This document shows positions 23,135 through 32,625 of a DNA stretch of 64,000 bases, in pieces (position 1 is the first letter of the stretch; every line of letters begins with the position of its first letter). The DNA comes from Dermacentor variabilis. Taxonomy: Eukaryota; Arthropoda; Arachnida; Ixodida; Ixodidae. The stretch lies in contig NC_134568.1 of assembly GCF_050947875.1 (NCBI RefSeq), positions 194,568,853-194,632,852 of the forward strand. Direction: 5' to 3'. Under the pieces are notes generated by a model that saw nothing but the letters and a program-made list of their open reading frames with translations, was not told the DNA's origin and made no database searches. The position numbers were made by a program, and so were the translations under genes.

Positions 23135-24637
23135 CTAACGTGCGAGGCGACCAGAGGGATCACGCAAACCGACCAGCCAGCATAAAGAATGATGGTCGTT
23201 GATAATCTTGAATGGTCTACCGTAAAGATAACATCGAAACCTTTGTACGGCGAAAACGGCTGCCAGGCAATCCTGTTCCGTAACCGTATAATTGCGTTCA
23301 TATTTGCTCAGACAACGCCTGGCATATGCGACAACATGTTCTGCGCCACTGTGACGTTGTACAAGCACCGCTCCTGTCCCGATTCCACTCGCATCAGTGT
23401 GAACTTCAGTCGGGCAAGATGGATCGAAGTGACGCAAGAGGAGTGCTGACGTTAGTATAAACTTCAGTTGAGAGAATGATGCGTCACACTTTGGTGTCCA
23501 ATTGAAGGATGCATTTTGTCGCAAAATACTTGTCAACGGGTAAACGATGTCGGCAAACCAGGGAAGAAAACGACGAAAATACGAACATTGGCCAATGAAT
23601 GAGCGGAGTTCTCGTGCTGACTGCGGTGGCTTGAAGGAGCTCACTGCTTCAATCTTACGAGCATAGGGTCTGACGCCATCCTTGTCGACTAAGTGTCCCA
23701 GGACCAGTGTTTGACGTTCGCCGAACCGACACTTTTTTGAGTTTAGGACCAGCCCAGCTTTCTCAATGCAGTCGAGAGCGAGGCTGAAGCGTTCGTTATG
23801 TTCTTCAAACGTGCGGCCAAAGATTACAACATCATCGAGGCAACACATGCATATCTCCCACTTTAGACCACGCAGTACTGTGTCCATGAATCTTTCAAAG
23901 GTGGCAGGAGCATTGCAAAGGACAAAAGGCACAACATTAAATTCGAATAGGCCATCTGGAGTCACGAAAGCGATCTTTTCCTTGTCGGCAGGGTCCATAG
24001 GTATTTGCCAGTACCCCGATCGCAAATCAAGTGTTGAGAAGTAAGAAGCAGCGTGTAAGCAATCAATGACGTCATCGATTCGCGGTATTGGATAGACATC
24101 CTTCTTCATCACTGCGTTTAGATGTCTGTAATCCACGCAGAATCTCCAGGAACCATCTTTTTTTCGGACCAGGATTACTGAGGCTGCCCATGGACTAGAT
24201 GACTCTTGAACGACACCTTTGTTCATCATCCGCTTGACTTGCTCGGCAATAACTTTGAGCTCGGACGATGACACTCGGTAGGGTTTCTGACGGATGAGGT
24301 GTGCTGAGCCGGTATCTATTCTGTGACGAGCGCGGGACGACGGTAAATGAAGGCGTGCATCTCCATGCGTGAAGTCGAATGCGGCCTCATGGCTGGCAAG
24401 GACTTGTACCAGTGCTTGCTGTTCCGATGTACCGAGAGCCTTGCTGATCATGCGAAGCATTAGGTCTTCAGAATGGCGATTATCGCAAGGAAAGCAAGCT
24501 GTAGAGAAGTCCGTAGTTACTGCCGCTATTGAACTACATGCGGCTTCATCGAAAAGAGCGATTTTCATACCGCGAGGAAGGACAACCGGCGTGGCGGAAC
24601 AGTTCAGCGCCCACAATGTGGCGACTCCTTTCGTCAT
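23135..24637 (-). pseudogene. Gypsy reverse transcriptase and RNase H
   Basis: About 500 codons. It opens with the linker after the protease, then RT blocks: WRFCVDYRHLNAV, the motif A region STLDLRSGYWQI with its Asp, FVLCNAPATFERFMD, and the active site CCLDDVVIFG. The Tyr usual before the catalytic aspartates is Cys here (codon 23840-23842). The usual Gly of the FGLCNAPATF block is Val. RNase H follows with HTDASG, TVTEQDCLAAVFAV and NDHHSLCWL. The frame is offset from the protease upstream (overlap 24634-24637, near a seven-base T run at 24666-24672) and from integrase downstream. Two frameshifts therefore split pol. Confidence 0.9.
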
Positions 24638-25239
24638 TCACACGACAGAGCAGGGCACAAGTATATTTTTTTAGCACAGTTTATGCGGAGAGGCCTAACT
24701 ACAAGGTCAACACAATCAGCATCAACAGTAGTTGTAGAAACACGAACGGGCGTCAGGCACCACGATGGTACAATCACTTCATCAAGAACACTGAGTGTGT
24801 CTGTGTTCCCGTCTTCACCACCCAAGCTTTGTTCGGAATGTGCTGATATAAATAACTTGTTCAATGACATTTCACCATAACCACAGTCCACGGAAGCGCC
24901 GCACTGTTCAAGAAAATCGATACCAAGAATAACGTCGTGCGAACAACGAGAAAGAACAAGGAATTCCGACACAAACACTTTCCCAGCCAACAAAACACTC
25001 ACAGCACAAACACCAAGGCGATGAAGCCACTCGCCGCCTACTCCACGAAAGGTAATACCGTCGTTCCAAGAAAAAACTTTGCGGCCTAGCCGGTTTTTGA
25101 AAGTGAGGCTCATCACAGACACAGTCGCCCCAGTATCAACTAACGCCATGGTCGGTATTCCGTCAATCGAGACATTCACTGTGTTTTTGAACATCACAAC
25201 AGGCAGAGGTATTTCTTGCAAAGACCGTCCGGTGACCAC
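24634..25239 (-). pseudogene. Gypsy aspartic protease
   Basis: Retropepsin-type domain with the catalytic triplet in ALVDTGATVSVMS near residue 35 and the second conserved block DVILGIDFLEQCG. In retroelements this enzyme cleaves the Gag-Pol polyprotein in the particle. The first codon at 25239 is GTG, so it is not a true start. The frame stays open further upstream through the gag stop at 25293-25295, which fits production by a shift of frame from gag. Downstream it ends at a stop about 30 bases past the T run at 24666-24672, where the RT frame takes over. Confidence 0.88.
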
Positions 25240-25292
25240 ACATCCACTGGCCGCGGATGCTAGTTTCCCGGGGGCGGTGAGGAAGAACGGCG

Positions 25293-26693
25293 CTAAGGGG
25301 ACGGAGAGTGACGGGGACGGCTATTTGGTGGCGTCAAACTCCGCTCAGATGTTAGCGAATCGCTGCGTCTGGTCTCGTGTGAGAAGTGATCTCTTGGAAG
25401 CAAATCGGTCGTCCGCAGGTCATATGAAGTACGGGTTCTGGGTGGCGAGAACATCGATGGTGCCCTACGTGATTGACGGGCTTGGCGACAATACCGAACT
25501 ATATGGCCGGTGGAACCGCAGTTGTAGCACACGGGAGGGTCGCGGTTCACAGCGTCTTCCTCGAAACGAATGGTAGACGGCTGCGGGCGGCGAGAAAGTT
25601 CGTGGTCATGTGGATGACGTGTCTCTGCTGCTTGCTGAAATCCATTATATCTTTCATAAGTCGCGTCGTTGTAGTAGGGTTGGTGCTGTTCTTGTCGTGG
25701 CCTGACAGAAGTCGCAGGGCCTCGGGGGTAAAAATGCGGCTGCTCTCGTTGTGGCCGAGCGTCATAAGTAGGGCCTCTGTCGTAGAGACGTGACTGCTGT
25801 CGGGGCGCGAGTTCATGATCCTCAGTGCCCCTTGCCGCAGGATACGGGGAGAAGGATGCCACGTTTGGCTCAAAATCTGGTGGTAGGCGGAAGCTATGAG
25901 TGCCTGGATGTGTCACTTGCGCGTGCAGGCTGAGTTCTTCCCGAGCTATTTGTCGGATCGTTGATTCAAGATCAAGGGGCTGGTTGCTGTCCACGCTTGC
26001 AACTGTCGTTACATTGGCTAGCCTGCCAAACTTCGGCGTTATGCGCCTCGTCTTTAGTTGCTCGAAAGTACGACAGTGCCGAATGATGTCAGCGGCGGAA
26101 GCCAGGCTGTCTTTTGCAATTAGGAAATTGTAAACATCCTTGGCAATTCCTTTTAGGATGTGCCCGACTTTGTCTTCCTCGGACATTCCTGAGGCCACCA
26201 TCCTACACAGCTTTATTACTGCCTCAATGTAGGTCGTGCAGGTTTCGCCTGGTACTTGCGCACGTCGCAGTAGCGTCTGTTCTGCCCTTTTCTTTTTCGT
26301 CGCGGAGTCGCCGAATCGCTCTTTGATTTCCGAAACAAATCTTCCCCATGTTGTGAATGTTTCCTCGTGGTTGTCGAACCACACCAACGCAGTATCCGTT
26401 AGAAAGAACACGACGTTCGAAAGCTGAGAAGCGCTGTTCCACCTGCTGGCGGCACTCACCCGGTGATAATGGATGAGCCATTCCTCGACGTCTTCGTCCG
26501 ATCTTCCGGCGAAGAGACGCGCATCTCTCAGTTGCAGAACAGAACTTGTCGGGGCAGCAGTTGGAATGGGTCGTTGTTCTTCTGCGTCGTGGGACATGTT
26601 CAGCTCCGGTGAATTCGGTGGGAGTCCAGCAAGGCGATGGCTCCGTCGAAGAACTTGTGGTTCAGCCTCCGTCTTCGGGTGTCGATTACGCAT
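25293..26693 (-). CDS. gag: Gypsy Gag polyprotein, intact frame
   Basis: An uninterrupted frame of about 466 codons starting at the ATG at 26693-26691, 17 bases inside the 5' LTR boundary (a GTG just upstream is not a eukaryotic start). The central part has the retrotransposon Gag pattern, DVEEWLIHYHRVSAASRW through WGRFVSEIKERFGD. A CCHC zinc knuckle follows near residues 389-402 (CYNCGSTGHIVRYC) and then a Ser/Arg/Pro-rich tail. Gag assembles the particle and binds the RNA. The pol frame overlaps its 3' end in another register. This is the only long undamaged frame of the element, so it could still be translated if the LTR is active. Confidence 0.9.
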   Translation of the reverse strand: MRNRHPKTEAEPQVLRRSHRLAGLPPNSPELNMSHDAEEQRPIPTAAPTSSVLQLRDARLFAGRSDEDVEEWLIHYHRVSAASRWNSASQLSNVVFFLTDTALVWFDNHEETFTTWGRFVSEIKERFGDSATKKKRAEQTLLRRAQVPGETCTTYIEAVIKLCRMVASGMSEEDKVGHILKGIAKDVYNFLIAKDSLASAADIIRHCRTFEQLKTRRITPKFGRLANVTTVASVDSNQPLDLESTIRQIAREELSLHAQVTHPGTHSFRLPPDFEPNVASFSPYPAARGTEDHELAPRQQSRLYDRGPTYDARPQREQPHFYPRGPATSVRPRQEQHQPYYNDATYERYNGFQQAAETRHPHDHELSRRPQPSTIRFEEDAVNRDPPVCYNCGSTGHIVRYCRQARQSRRAPSMFSPPRTRTSYDLRTTDLLPRDHFSHETRRSDSLTSERSLTPPNSRPRHSPSP

Positions 26694-26709
26694 CACCTTT
26701 CACCACAAC

Positions 26710-26861
26710 TGTTACGAGAAGCTGCGGAGAAATGGTTTTATTTACAGGAGAATTGGACGATGATGGTAGCGTGATCGTAGCGCAGCCCGGCCTCTCTAAC
26801 TCCTAGTTTTCTTCGCCCTCTCTTTCTTCTCTTCTTGTGCGTGCCTTTCGTATCTGTTACA
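26710..26861 (-). repeat. 5' LTR of the gypsy element
   Basis: 152 bp, TGTTACGAGA at the left and CTGTTACA at the right on the plus strand. Transcription would start inside it on the minus strand. The sequence directly internal to it (GTTGTGGTGAAAGG on the minus strand) should hold the primer binding site, but I could not match it to a specific tRNA 3' end. Flanked outside by ATAT. Confidence 0.92.
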
Positions 26862-27416
26862 ATATGTTGCGAGAACTGAAAAACAGTCGCTTCCTGTTTT
26901 CTTCATTCAGTAACCTGCCGCGTGCATCGGCACTGTGATGCCCTTTCGTCGATACGTGGTGCCGGCCCGTACTGACACAACGACATGACCTCGAAATGTA
27001 GTATCCTTATGCCATTTCTTGAAAAGATCACTATTTGTGTAAATCAGCGTTTTTGGTTGAAACCGAGAAAACAAGAAAAATATTCAAGCGGTAGGTATCA
27101 TTTTTGTCCGGCATTTGAGTTCTAGCTGAAAAGAGTCGGTGAAAGCAAATTTACAATAAAGCTAAGGCGACCCACAATCTGCACACAACCGCAAGCCTAC
27201 ATGCGCTCCAATGAGAATAACCTGCCAAAGTTAAGGTCATGTGTCAGCTGGCCGCTCAAGCAATCTTTACTTTTTTTTTCGTTTCTGCATCCATTCTGCC
27301 TGCGTCTGCGGCAAAAACGTGAAGTGGGAGGGTGGTGGTGGTGATGGTGGTGGTGAATTGTAGCAGCAGGCGGGTTTAGCTTGGCGAACAAGTCCAGCAA
27401 TTGCTCCAGGCAGATA
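26862..27416. other. Unassigned sequence with short triplet tract
   Basis: No gene. A (GGTGGT)n tract near 27330-27355 gives poly-His on the minus strand and is a simple repeat. Confidence 0.4.
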
Positions 27417-27650
27417 AAAAAAATTATGGGGTTTTACGTGCCAAAACCACTTTCTGATTATGAGGCACGCCGTAGTGAGGGACTCCGGAAATTTAGACCA
27501 CCTGGGGTTCTTTAACGTGCACCTAAATCTAAGTACACGGGTGTTTTCGCATTTCGCCCCCACCGAAATGCGGCCGCCGTGGCCGGGATTCGATCCTGCG
27601 ACCTCGTGCTCAGCAGCCCAACACCACAGCCACTGAGCAACCACGGCGGG
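27417..27650 (-). mobile_element. tRNA-derived SINE, full length
   Basis: 234 bp flanked by an exact 12-bp duplication, TCCAGGCAGATA at 27405-27416 and 27651-27662. On the minus strand it starts with a tRNA-like head holding an A-box-like TTGCTCAGTGG and a B-box-like GGATCGAATCC. A conserved body follows with GTGCACGTTAAAGAACCCC, ACTACGGCGTGCCTCATAAT and a 3' end of GGTTTTGGCACGTAAAACCC. The duplication length fits LINE-driven integration. Related copies lie at 29.1, 31.5, 34.6, 40.2, 42.9 and 57.2 kb. Confidence 0.92.
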
Positions 27651-27687
27651 TCCAGGCAGATAGATAAACAGAAATTGGTGGAGGCAG

Positions 27688-27770
27688 GTGGTAGCGTAAT
27701 GGTTAGCGTGCCCATTTCCCAAATGCAAGATGGAGCATTTGGGAGATGGGCTCGAATCTCGGTGGTTTGT
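27688..27770 (+). mobile_element. Second tRNA-like SINE head with long stem
   Basis: A different tRNA-like unit: TAGCGTAATGG at 27692-27702 fits the A box and GGCTCGAATCT at 27749-27759 fits the B box. Between them is a 17-bp stem, GCCCATTTCCCAAATGC (27710-27726) against 27735-27751, with one mismatch and an 8-base loop. A normal anticodon stem is 5 bp, so this is not an ordinary tRNA. It sits only 26 bp from the end of the neighbouring SINE duplication. The body after 27770 is not recognised. Confidence 0.6.
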
Positions 27771-29080
27771 TTGTGAAGACAGCTTTCTGTGCTCTCTGGT
27801 GACTGCGAAGCTCAGAATGATGCGGCATCCTGACGACAACGGTCGCCGTCAACGTAACAGAATAAGCGGGCGTGCAAGGTCACGCATAAAGCCGAAAGCA
27901 CATTCAGAGGAAATACACTATACTCTTGCCGACAAAAAAAAAAAAACGTGATGAGTAACGAGTGGTGTTGTTGAGCGAGGCTGTAGATGGATAATGTCAC
28001 CATAGACAGGACAACGCTCCAATCCCGGTGCTCAGCGGAAATATACGTCGACAGTGTGTCGACTAGCGTGTAATTGATACTTCATTAAGGTCGTTGCGTG
28101 TTTGTGTTGTGTCTAGCAGGAGCGAGTAGCGTAAGAGATGACACTGGAGAGAAGGCGGTGAGCGAAGTCCGCGAAAAGTAGTTGAGGATAGCCATATTGA
28201 ACGTCGGCGCCATGTTGAATAAAGCCTGCGACTTCAGTTGCTCAGCCGCCAGAAAGGCTTGTGTCGTAGCATACAGCTGGGCGTATTTGGTAACCACAGC
28301 GATAAACACACATTTTGCGGAAGTAAACAGAGGAAAGGGACGTAGTGAGTTGGCCGCCCTTTTCGAGCTCTGGCTTAGTTTGAAAAATGAATGTGGCGAA
28401 GTATGACGCACAAAATAGTATATGCAAACCCAAACGAATCAACGTGGTCATACTTGCGCGACATGCCATGGTGGCCTGCCACCAATACATCATGAACTTG
28501 CAGCGATGAGAGTTTTCATTGCCTACATGAGAATAAAAACGAGCACATCGGAGACGTCTGAGGGACATTTCTAGGGTACAAGAGTACGACGCCCCTCCCC
28601 CCCCCCCCCCAAAAAAAAAAATCACGAATATAAGCTTACGAATATGGGCGTCGTAAGATCGAGCACTACGGCGCTTGTTGATCTTGTTTAGGATCACGTC
28701 AGCATTTCATTCAGCGTTTATTTCTGAGAAAAAGAGTTGAAGGCGCCCGTTTATTTGCATCACAATGGCAGGCGTAATCAGGCAAACATTGACAGCATTT
28801 CATTAGAGAGTGCCTCTCTACTCAGTGGAGATTACGCATGACAATGACAACAAACGCAGAAAGCTTTGCTTACATCGATTCGCACATACATAGGATTCGC
28901 ATAATTTTTTCACTCATTGAATACAGTGCATTCTTCGGTGTCATTCTTCGACAGATGTTATCGATTTTCGCGCAATGAGGATTGGAACAAATTGTCTCAC
29001 CTTGCGGCTGTCACCTTCCTCCTACTGCCAACATTCCTTCCCCTCCGTAGTTGCTTAGCTTTTATTGGGTTCGGCTGCTA
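27771..29080. other. Unassigned sequence
   Basis: No supported gene. A C14 run directly followed by an A11 run lies near 28597-28621. Small frames around 28085-28697 overlap on both strands without domains. Confidence 0.35.
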
Positions 29081-29450
29081 ATCACGAGGTCTCGAGATCA
29101 AATGCCAACCACGGCAGCGGTATTTCAATGGGTGTGAAATGCGAAAACCCGCGTACTTAGGGTTAGGCACACGTTAAATAATCCCAAGTGGTCTAAATTA
29201 TTCTCGAATCGTCCACTACGGCGTGCCTCCTAATGAAATCGTGGTTTTGGCAAGTAAACGAGGGTTGCAATGTGGGCTTGTTGTAATGCATCTTCAAAGG
29301 GAGTATGGTAGCGCGATTCAAAGACAGGACAAGAGAAGACACAAAGGGACACACACAGCACTGTGTGTGTCCCTTTGTGTCTTCTCTTGTCCCGTCTTTG
29401 AATCGCGCTACCATACTCCCTTTGAATTTGGCAAGTAAAACCTCACAATG
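29081..29450 (+). mobile_element. SINE 3' portion, split by a hairpin insertion
   Basis: Plus-strand body of the same SINE as at 27.4 kb, diverged. It has CACGAGGTCTCGAGATC (old B-box region), TGAAATGCGAAAACCCGCGT, then CTACGGCGTGCCTCC and GTGGTTTTGGCAAGTAAA. The 3' end is split: TTTGGCAAGTAAA at 29246-29258 is repeated exactly at 29427-29439, around the hairpin insertion at 29259-29426. The A-box half is missing. Confidence 0.8.
29259..29426 (+). mobile_element. Hairpin retroposon, copy 1
   Basis: 168 bp flanked by an exact 13-bp duplication (TTTGGCAAGTAAA). The first 34 bp are a leader (AGGGTTGC... GGGCTTGTTG...). The remaining 134 bp (29293-29426) are a near-perfect palindrome with 66-bp arms, one mismatch and a 2-base loop, flush with the right-hand duplication. 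The arms include GGACAAGAGAAGACACAAAG and a GTGTGTGT core. A duplication of this size points to target-primed integration of an RNA copy. A transcript would fold into one long hairpin. No protein is encoded. Confidence 0.85.
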
Positions 29451-29827
29451 TGTTATGTAACAATCGTTAAGGATGTCCTGGGCAGTCGCACAACTTTTGA
29501 ATACAATTAAGCGTCAGGAGTTGTGCGCGACGTCTTTGAGTATGTGGATAGCCTTTATGGCGTTCGATAGCTGCTAGTCTACATTGCGGCTACATAATAC
29601 GGCAACATGGTAGAGAATGTGGAGAACACACAAATCCCGCATATATTACGGCACAATAATTTTAAATATCGTTCTTGCTTCACGCACGTGGATAACCGCC
29701 ATAGGAGACTACTTTGGAAACTAACCGCAAGTACTGTATATGTCGTACCCAATGGTGTACCTGGCCTGGTGGCCGGTAAATGGAGACGTAATATTGCGAA
29801 CAGCTTCGCCTATAGCATGCTAACGGA
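29451..29827. other. Unassigned sequence
   Basis: No supported gene or repeat. Confidence 0.4.
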
Positions 29828-29837
29828 CGACGACACA

Positions 29838-30003
29838 AACTGAAGTGACTAGTGCAAGAGTGGACAGGGAACACTAAAGACGCTACAAGGACAAGCGCCC
29901 AGTTGGATGTTTGTGCTTATCCTTGTCGCCTCTAGTGTCCCGTGTCCACTCTTGCGCTAGTCACTTTAACATGGAATACCAACTAGCCCGGTCTCACACC
30001 CTG
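29838..30003 (-). mobile_element. Hairpin retroposon, copy 2
   Basis: On the minus strand it opens with a 37-bp leader (AGGGTGTGAG... GGGCTAGTTGG...) that aligns with the leaders at 29.26 and 59.81 kb. A 124-bp imperfect palindrome follows (29843-29966), arms about 57 bp and roughly 85 percent paired, then 5 extra bases. The arm sequence (AAGTGACTAG... AGAGTGGACA...) is not the same as in copy 1. A possible 10-bp duplication, CGACGACACA, flanks it (29828-29837 and 30004-30013), but it is low-complexity and so weak evidence. Confidence 0.7.
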
Positions 30004-30013
30004 CGACGACACA

Positions 30014-30837
30014 GAGACAGTTTGCTCAACTCTTGTATCGTGACTTTTGTGTTAAGATGAAAAACCAACTTATCCATGTATATGTATTTATGCTTAAGCA
30101 CATCTAGATTTGCAGCTGCGGCGGTGGCCCATGAGTACGCATTGCAATGTCGCTAGTGAAATAATTGTGTGAACCTTAACGAATTCGATAGTGGAAAATC
30201 AAAATCTGTCCACGACGGCATCTCTAGTAGACGCTGTGCGATGTTCGGACGTTAACAATGTGTGCCGACTGAAGAAAGGCTGCCCCGAAGAACTTCTGAC
30301 GATTAGGCTAGCTTCTTTACTCCGTAGAATGAAAAAAAAGAAAAAGAAAAGGAAAAGGAAAAAAGAAAAAAAAAGAACCGCATCAAAAGCCCAGAATCAA
30401 CCATTGTTCGTCGCGACTAAACGCTCTTAGGATGACGAGTAATTTCTAGGCGACGAGCGAATACGCTTGATCAAGACCACTGATAACACCGGCGGGACAA
30501 GCATTGTGGCGAAGTTCAATGCGCAGGGATAGCTTTTATTTTTTTTTTATTTTTTTTGGTTGACGTCATCACGTGTCACCGCGGGAAGTTTGAAAAGTTT
30601 AAGGTTAGTACGCCACGTGGTGGCACTCACGCGAACTAAACCCTCATGTCCAGAAAAGCTGGATACGGACTCAGTTCCCGCACGAGGTTTGTCTTTCGCG
30701 TCGCCTTAGGTTGTGGCACCTCGTTGCCTACGGAGTGCAGCTTCAACATGCATCAGCAGTGCTTAGACGCTGCCTACTGCTTCGCTTGCGATGGAACCAA
30801 CTCGGAAAACTGCTGCGCTAAGGGGCGCAGAAAGGCA
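30014..30837. other. Unassigned sequence
   Basis: No supported gene. A purine-rich run (about 30329-30378) and a T-rich run (about 30535-30560) look like old retroposon tails. A 66-codon frame at 30646-30846 has several cysteines but no motif I can name. Confidence 0.35.
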
Positions 30838-31833
30838 ATGACGTAGACGGGCGTATCGTGCTTTGGTCTGGCGAGAGACACGCCAGCGTGAAGCAGAACG
30901 CCTTGGCGCGTTCGCGGCGCACACCGAGAACTCTGCCACTCGTATTCCTGAAGCTGAGCGCGTCACAACTCAGCTGGCTGCCCAAGACGCTACGGCGCTG
31001 GCCCAAATTGCTCGTGCCATCGCCGAAGTGACTCAGCAGCAGGACGCCGTTCGCCAACAGAACGCCACGCGCCAAGCATACCTGCAACATGGTCGCCGAC
31101 CCACAAATAGTGCGCCTTTCGCTGCAGTGAGCCATGAGTTCAAAAAGCAAATGTATCTGCTTCTGAGGGGACACTTTCACTTTCGTGTTCTACCGATCTC
31201 TATGAAAAAGGGTTCAACCATATCAGTTTTTCCAACTCAGTGTTCGAAAATGTGATGCCCACGGCCGTATTTGATGCTACTTCGGAAGCTGTCCAAGAGC
31301 TCATTGCGGAAGCCAAACCTTTTCAAACATCCCTCGTGGTTCTCGTACCATATCCGTGCATTATGACAAGATGCAAAGTACGTGTTCATTTGAAAGACAT
31401 TGCTCCTTATATTTGGTCATGCACTCGAACTCTTAAAGGCAGCCTTGGACGTCTTAAATTATGGGGTTTTACGTGCCAAAACCACTTTCTGATTAGGAGG
31501 CACGCCGTAGTGGATGACTCCGGAAATTTCGACCGTCTGGGGTTCTTTAACGTGCACCTAAATCTAAGTACACGGGTGTTTTCGCATTTCGCCCACATCG
31601 AAATGCGGCCGCCGTAGACGGGATTCGATCCCGCGACCTTGTGCTCAGCAGTCCAACACCATAACCACTGAGCAACCACGGCAGGTCTTGGACGTCTTAA
31701 AGACGTCACCAGGAATGTTTTACAGAATGCGGACACTGGGCAACATTCCCTGCAATTGACGCGATGGTCATTATGTAAACACGTTGGAGTATTATTGACG
31801 AAGAGATACGCTGAATTCAGGCATCAGGCGTAG
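30838..31833 (+). pseudogene. Unrecognised coding-like tract split by a SINE
   Basis: The left part (about 30840-31150) reads as an Arg/Glu/Gln/Ala-rich, probably helical stretch (WRETRQREAERLGAF, then ATALAQIARAIAEV). After a frame change near 31170-31240 a second stretch has mixed, protein-like composition (FENVMPTAVFDATSEAVQEL, then RCKVRVHLKDIAPYIWSCTR). It is cut at 31458 by a SINE. Past the SINE and its 15-bp duplication the same frame is open for another 43 codons, to TAG at 31831-31833. I do not recognise the protein. The charged N-terminal style recalls stretches in some tick transposon proteins, including Helitron-type ones, but no Rep or helicase motif is visible. Confidence 0.35.
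31459..31686 (-). mobile_element. tRNA-derived SINE, full length
   Basis: 228 bp flanked by an exact 15-bp duplication, CTTGGACGTCTTAAA at 31444-31458 and 31687-31701. Same family and orientation as the copy at 27.4 kb: minus-strand head with TTGCTCAGTGG and GGATCGAATCCC, then the conserved body. SINE plus one duplication copy is 243 bp, a multiple of three, but the SINE itself carries stops in the host frame (one ends at 31617). Confidence 0.92.
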
Positions 31834-32042
31834 CAGGCGGCAGCTGCACGGACCAGAACAGTGATACTGGGCTTCGTGTATGGCTCCGCGGAGGTGGGCC
31901 AGACATGAGGCAGGTGATCTCTTCAGTCCTTGGAATGTCGCGACGCGATGTACACAGTAAATAACAGCCCTTTATCAACCAGGCTGGTTGGTCCAATGCA
32001 AGGGCACAGGCCAAGAAACAGGCGAGATTAAGGAGGGAATAT

Positions 32043-32097
32043 AGTTGTAGTAGTAGTAGTACTAGTAGCAGTAGTAGTAGTAGTAGTAGTAGTAGTA

Positions 32098-32145
<48 letters not shown>

Positions 32146-32155
32146 CTGTAGTAGT
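32043..32155. repeat. (TAG)n microsatellite
   Basis: About 110 bp of GTA/TAG triplets with a few interruptions (a CTAG, a GCAG, a GTATAG slip and a terminal GCTG). Confidence 0.95.
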
Positions 32156-32217
32156 TCCTTTATTAAGATGGCAGATATTTGTGGGTATACAGAACTAATT
32201 ATATAGTAGAAATATAC

Positions 32218-32625
32218 GGGGTGACCATTTTTAAATTTACCGATATTTTTAGAAGTCGCCTATTGCAGACAGCATAATGCTACAGGTAGTTCTTGAGCTG
32301 AATTATACCGAAGCAGCCGAGAAAAATGAAACACATATTCAACTAATTGACAAATATTCGCTAATTTCATGTTAATTAATTATTCTGTGGCACACATTGC
32401 AATTTACAAATTGTAGCCGCTGAGTTTGCAAGACGTATCCACTTGGAATAAATTTCCAGAATGACGCCAGTTTGGAGATATGCGCCATCAAACTCGCCGT
32501 AAAAATGCGCTGTTGTTCCACTTACATTTTTATCAGAATGCTTTTTATGCAGTGAAGCACAAAAGTAAGTGCAACGTCCATTTATTTCGTTGCACACTTT
32601 GTGAAACAATAGCCTTTTGTAGAAT
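32218..32625 (+). repeat. Dispersed repeat, copy C
   Basis: Third copy of the repeat at 1.4-2.1 kb. It starts with GGGGTGACCATTTTTAAAT, then GCATAATGCTAC, TTAATTAATTATT, GTAGCCGCTGAGTTTGC, CGTATCCACTTGGAA and CACTTACATTTTTATCAG. It appears the most complete copy and may define the true left end. No terminal inverted repeat is obvious. Confidence 0.6.

Larger units (their letters stand above)
21559..26861 (-). mobile_element. Ty3/gypsy LTR retrotransposon, full length, inactive
   Basis: A complete LTR-to-LTR element of 5,303 bp on the minus strand. It has two 152-bp LTRs starting TG and ending CA, flanked by the same 4 bp (ATAT at 21555-21558 and 26862-26865). Internal order on the minus strand is gag, protease, RT, RNase H, integrase, which defines Ty3/gypsy. 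No envelope-like frame lies between integrase and the 3' LTR. The LTRs differ at 6 of 152 positions by my count, so the insertion is moderately old. Gag is still one open frame, but pol is split by frame changes and carries substitutions at RT and integrase active-site positions. Confidence 0.93.

Noticed and set aside
21879..26806. Plus-strand frames opposite the gypsy genes
   Set aside because: They are antisense shadows of gag and pol with no domains of their own.
30838..31150. Helitron N-terminal region
   Set aside because: The charged repeat style is suggestive, but there is no Rep HUH motif, helicase motif, or Helitron termini nearby.
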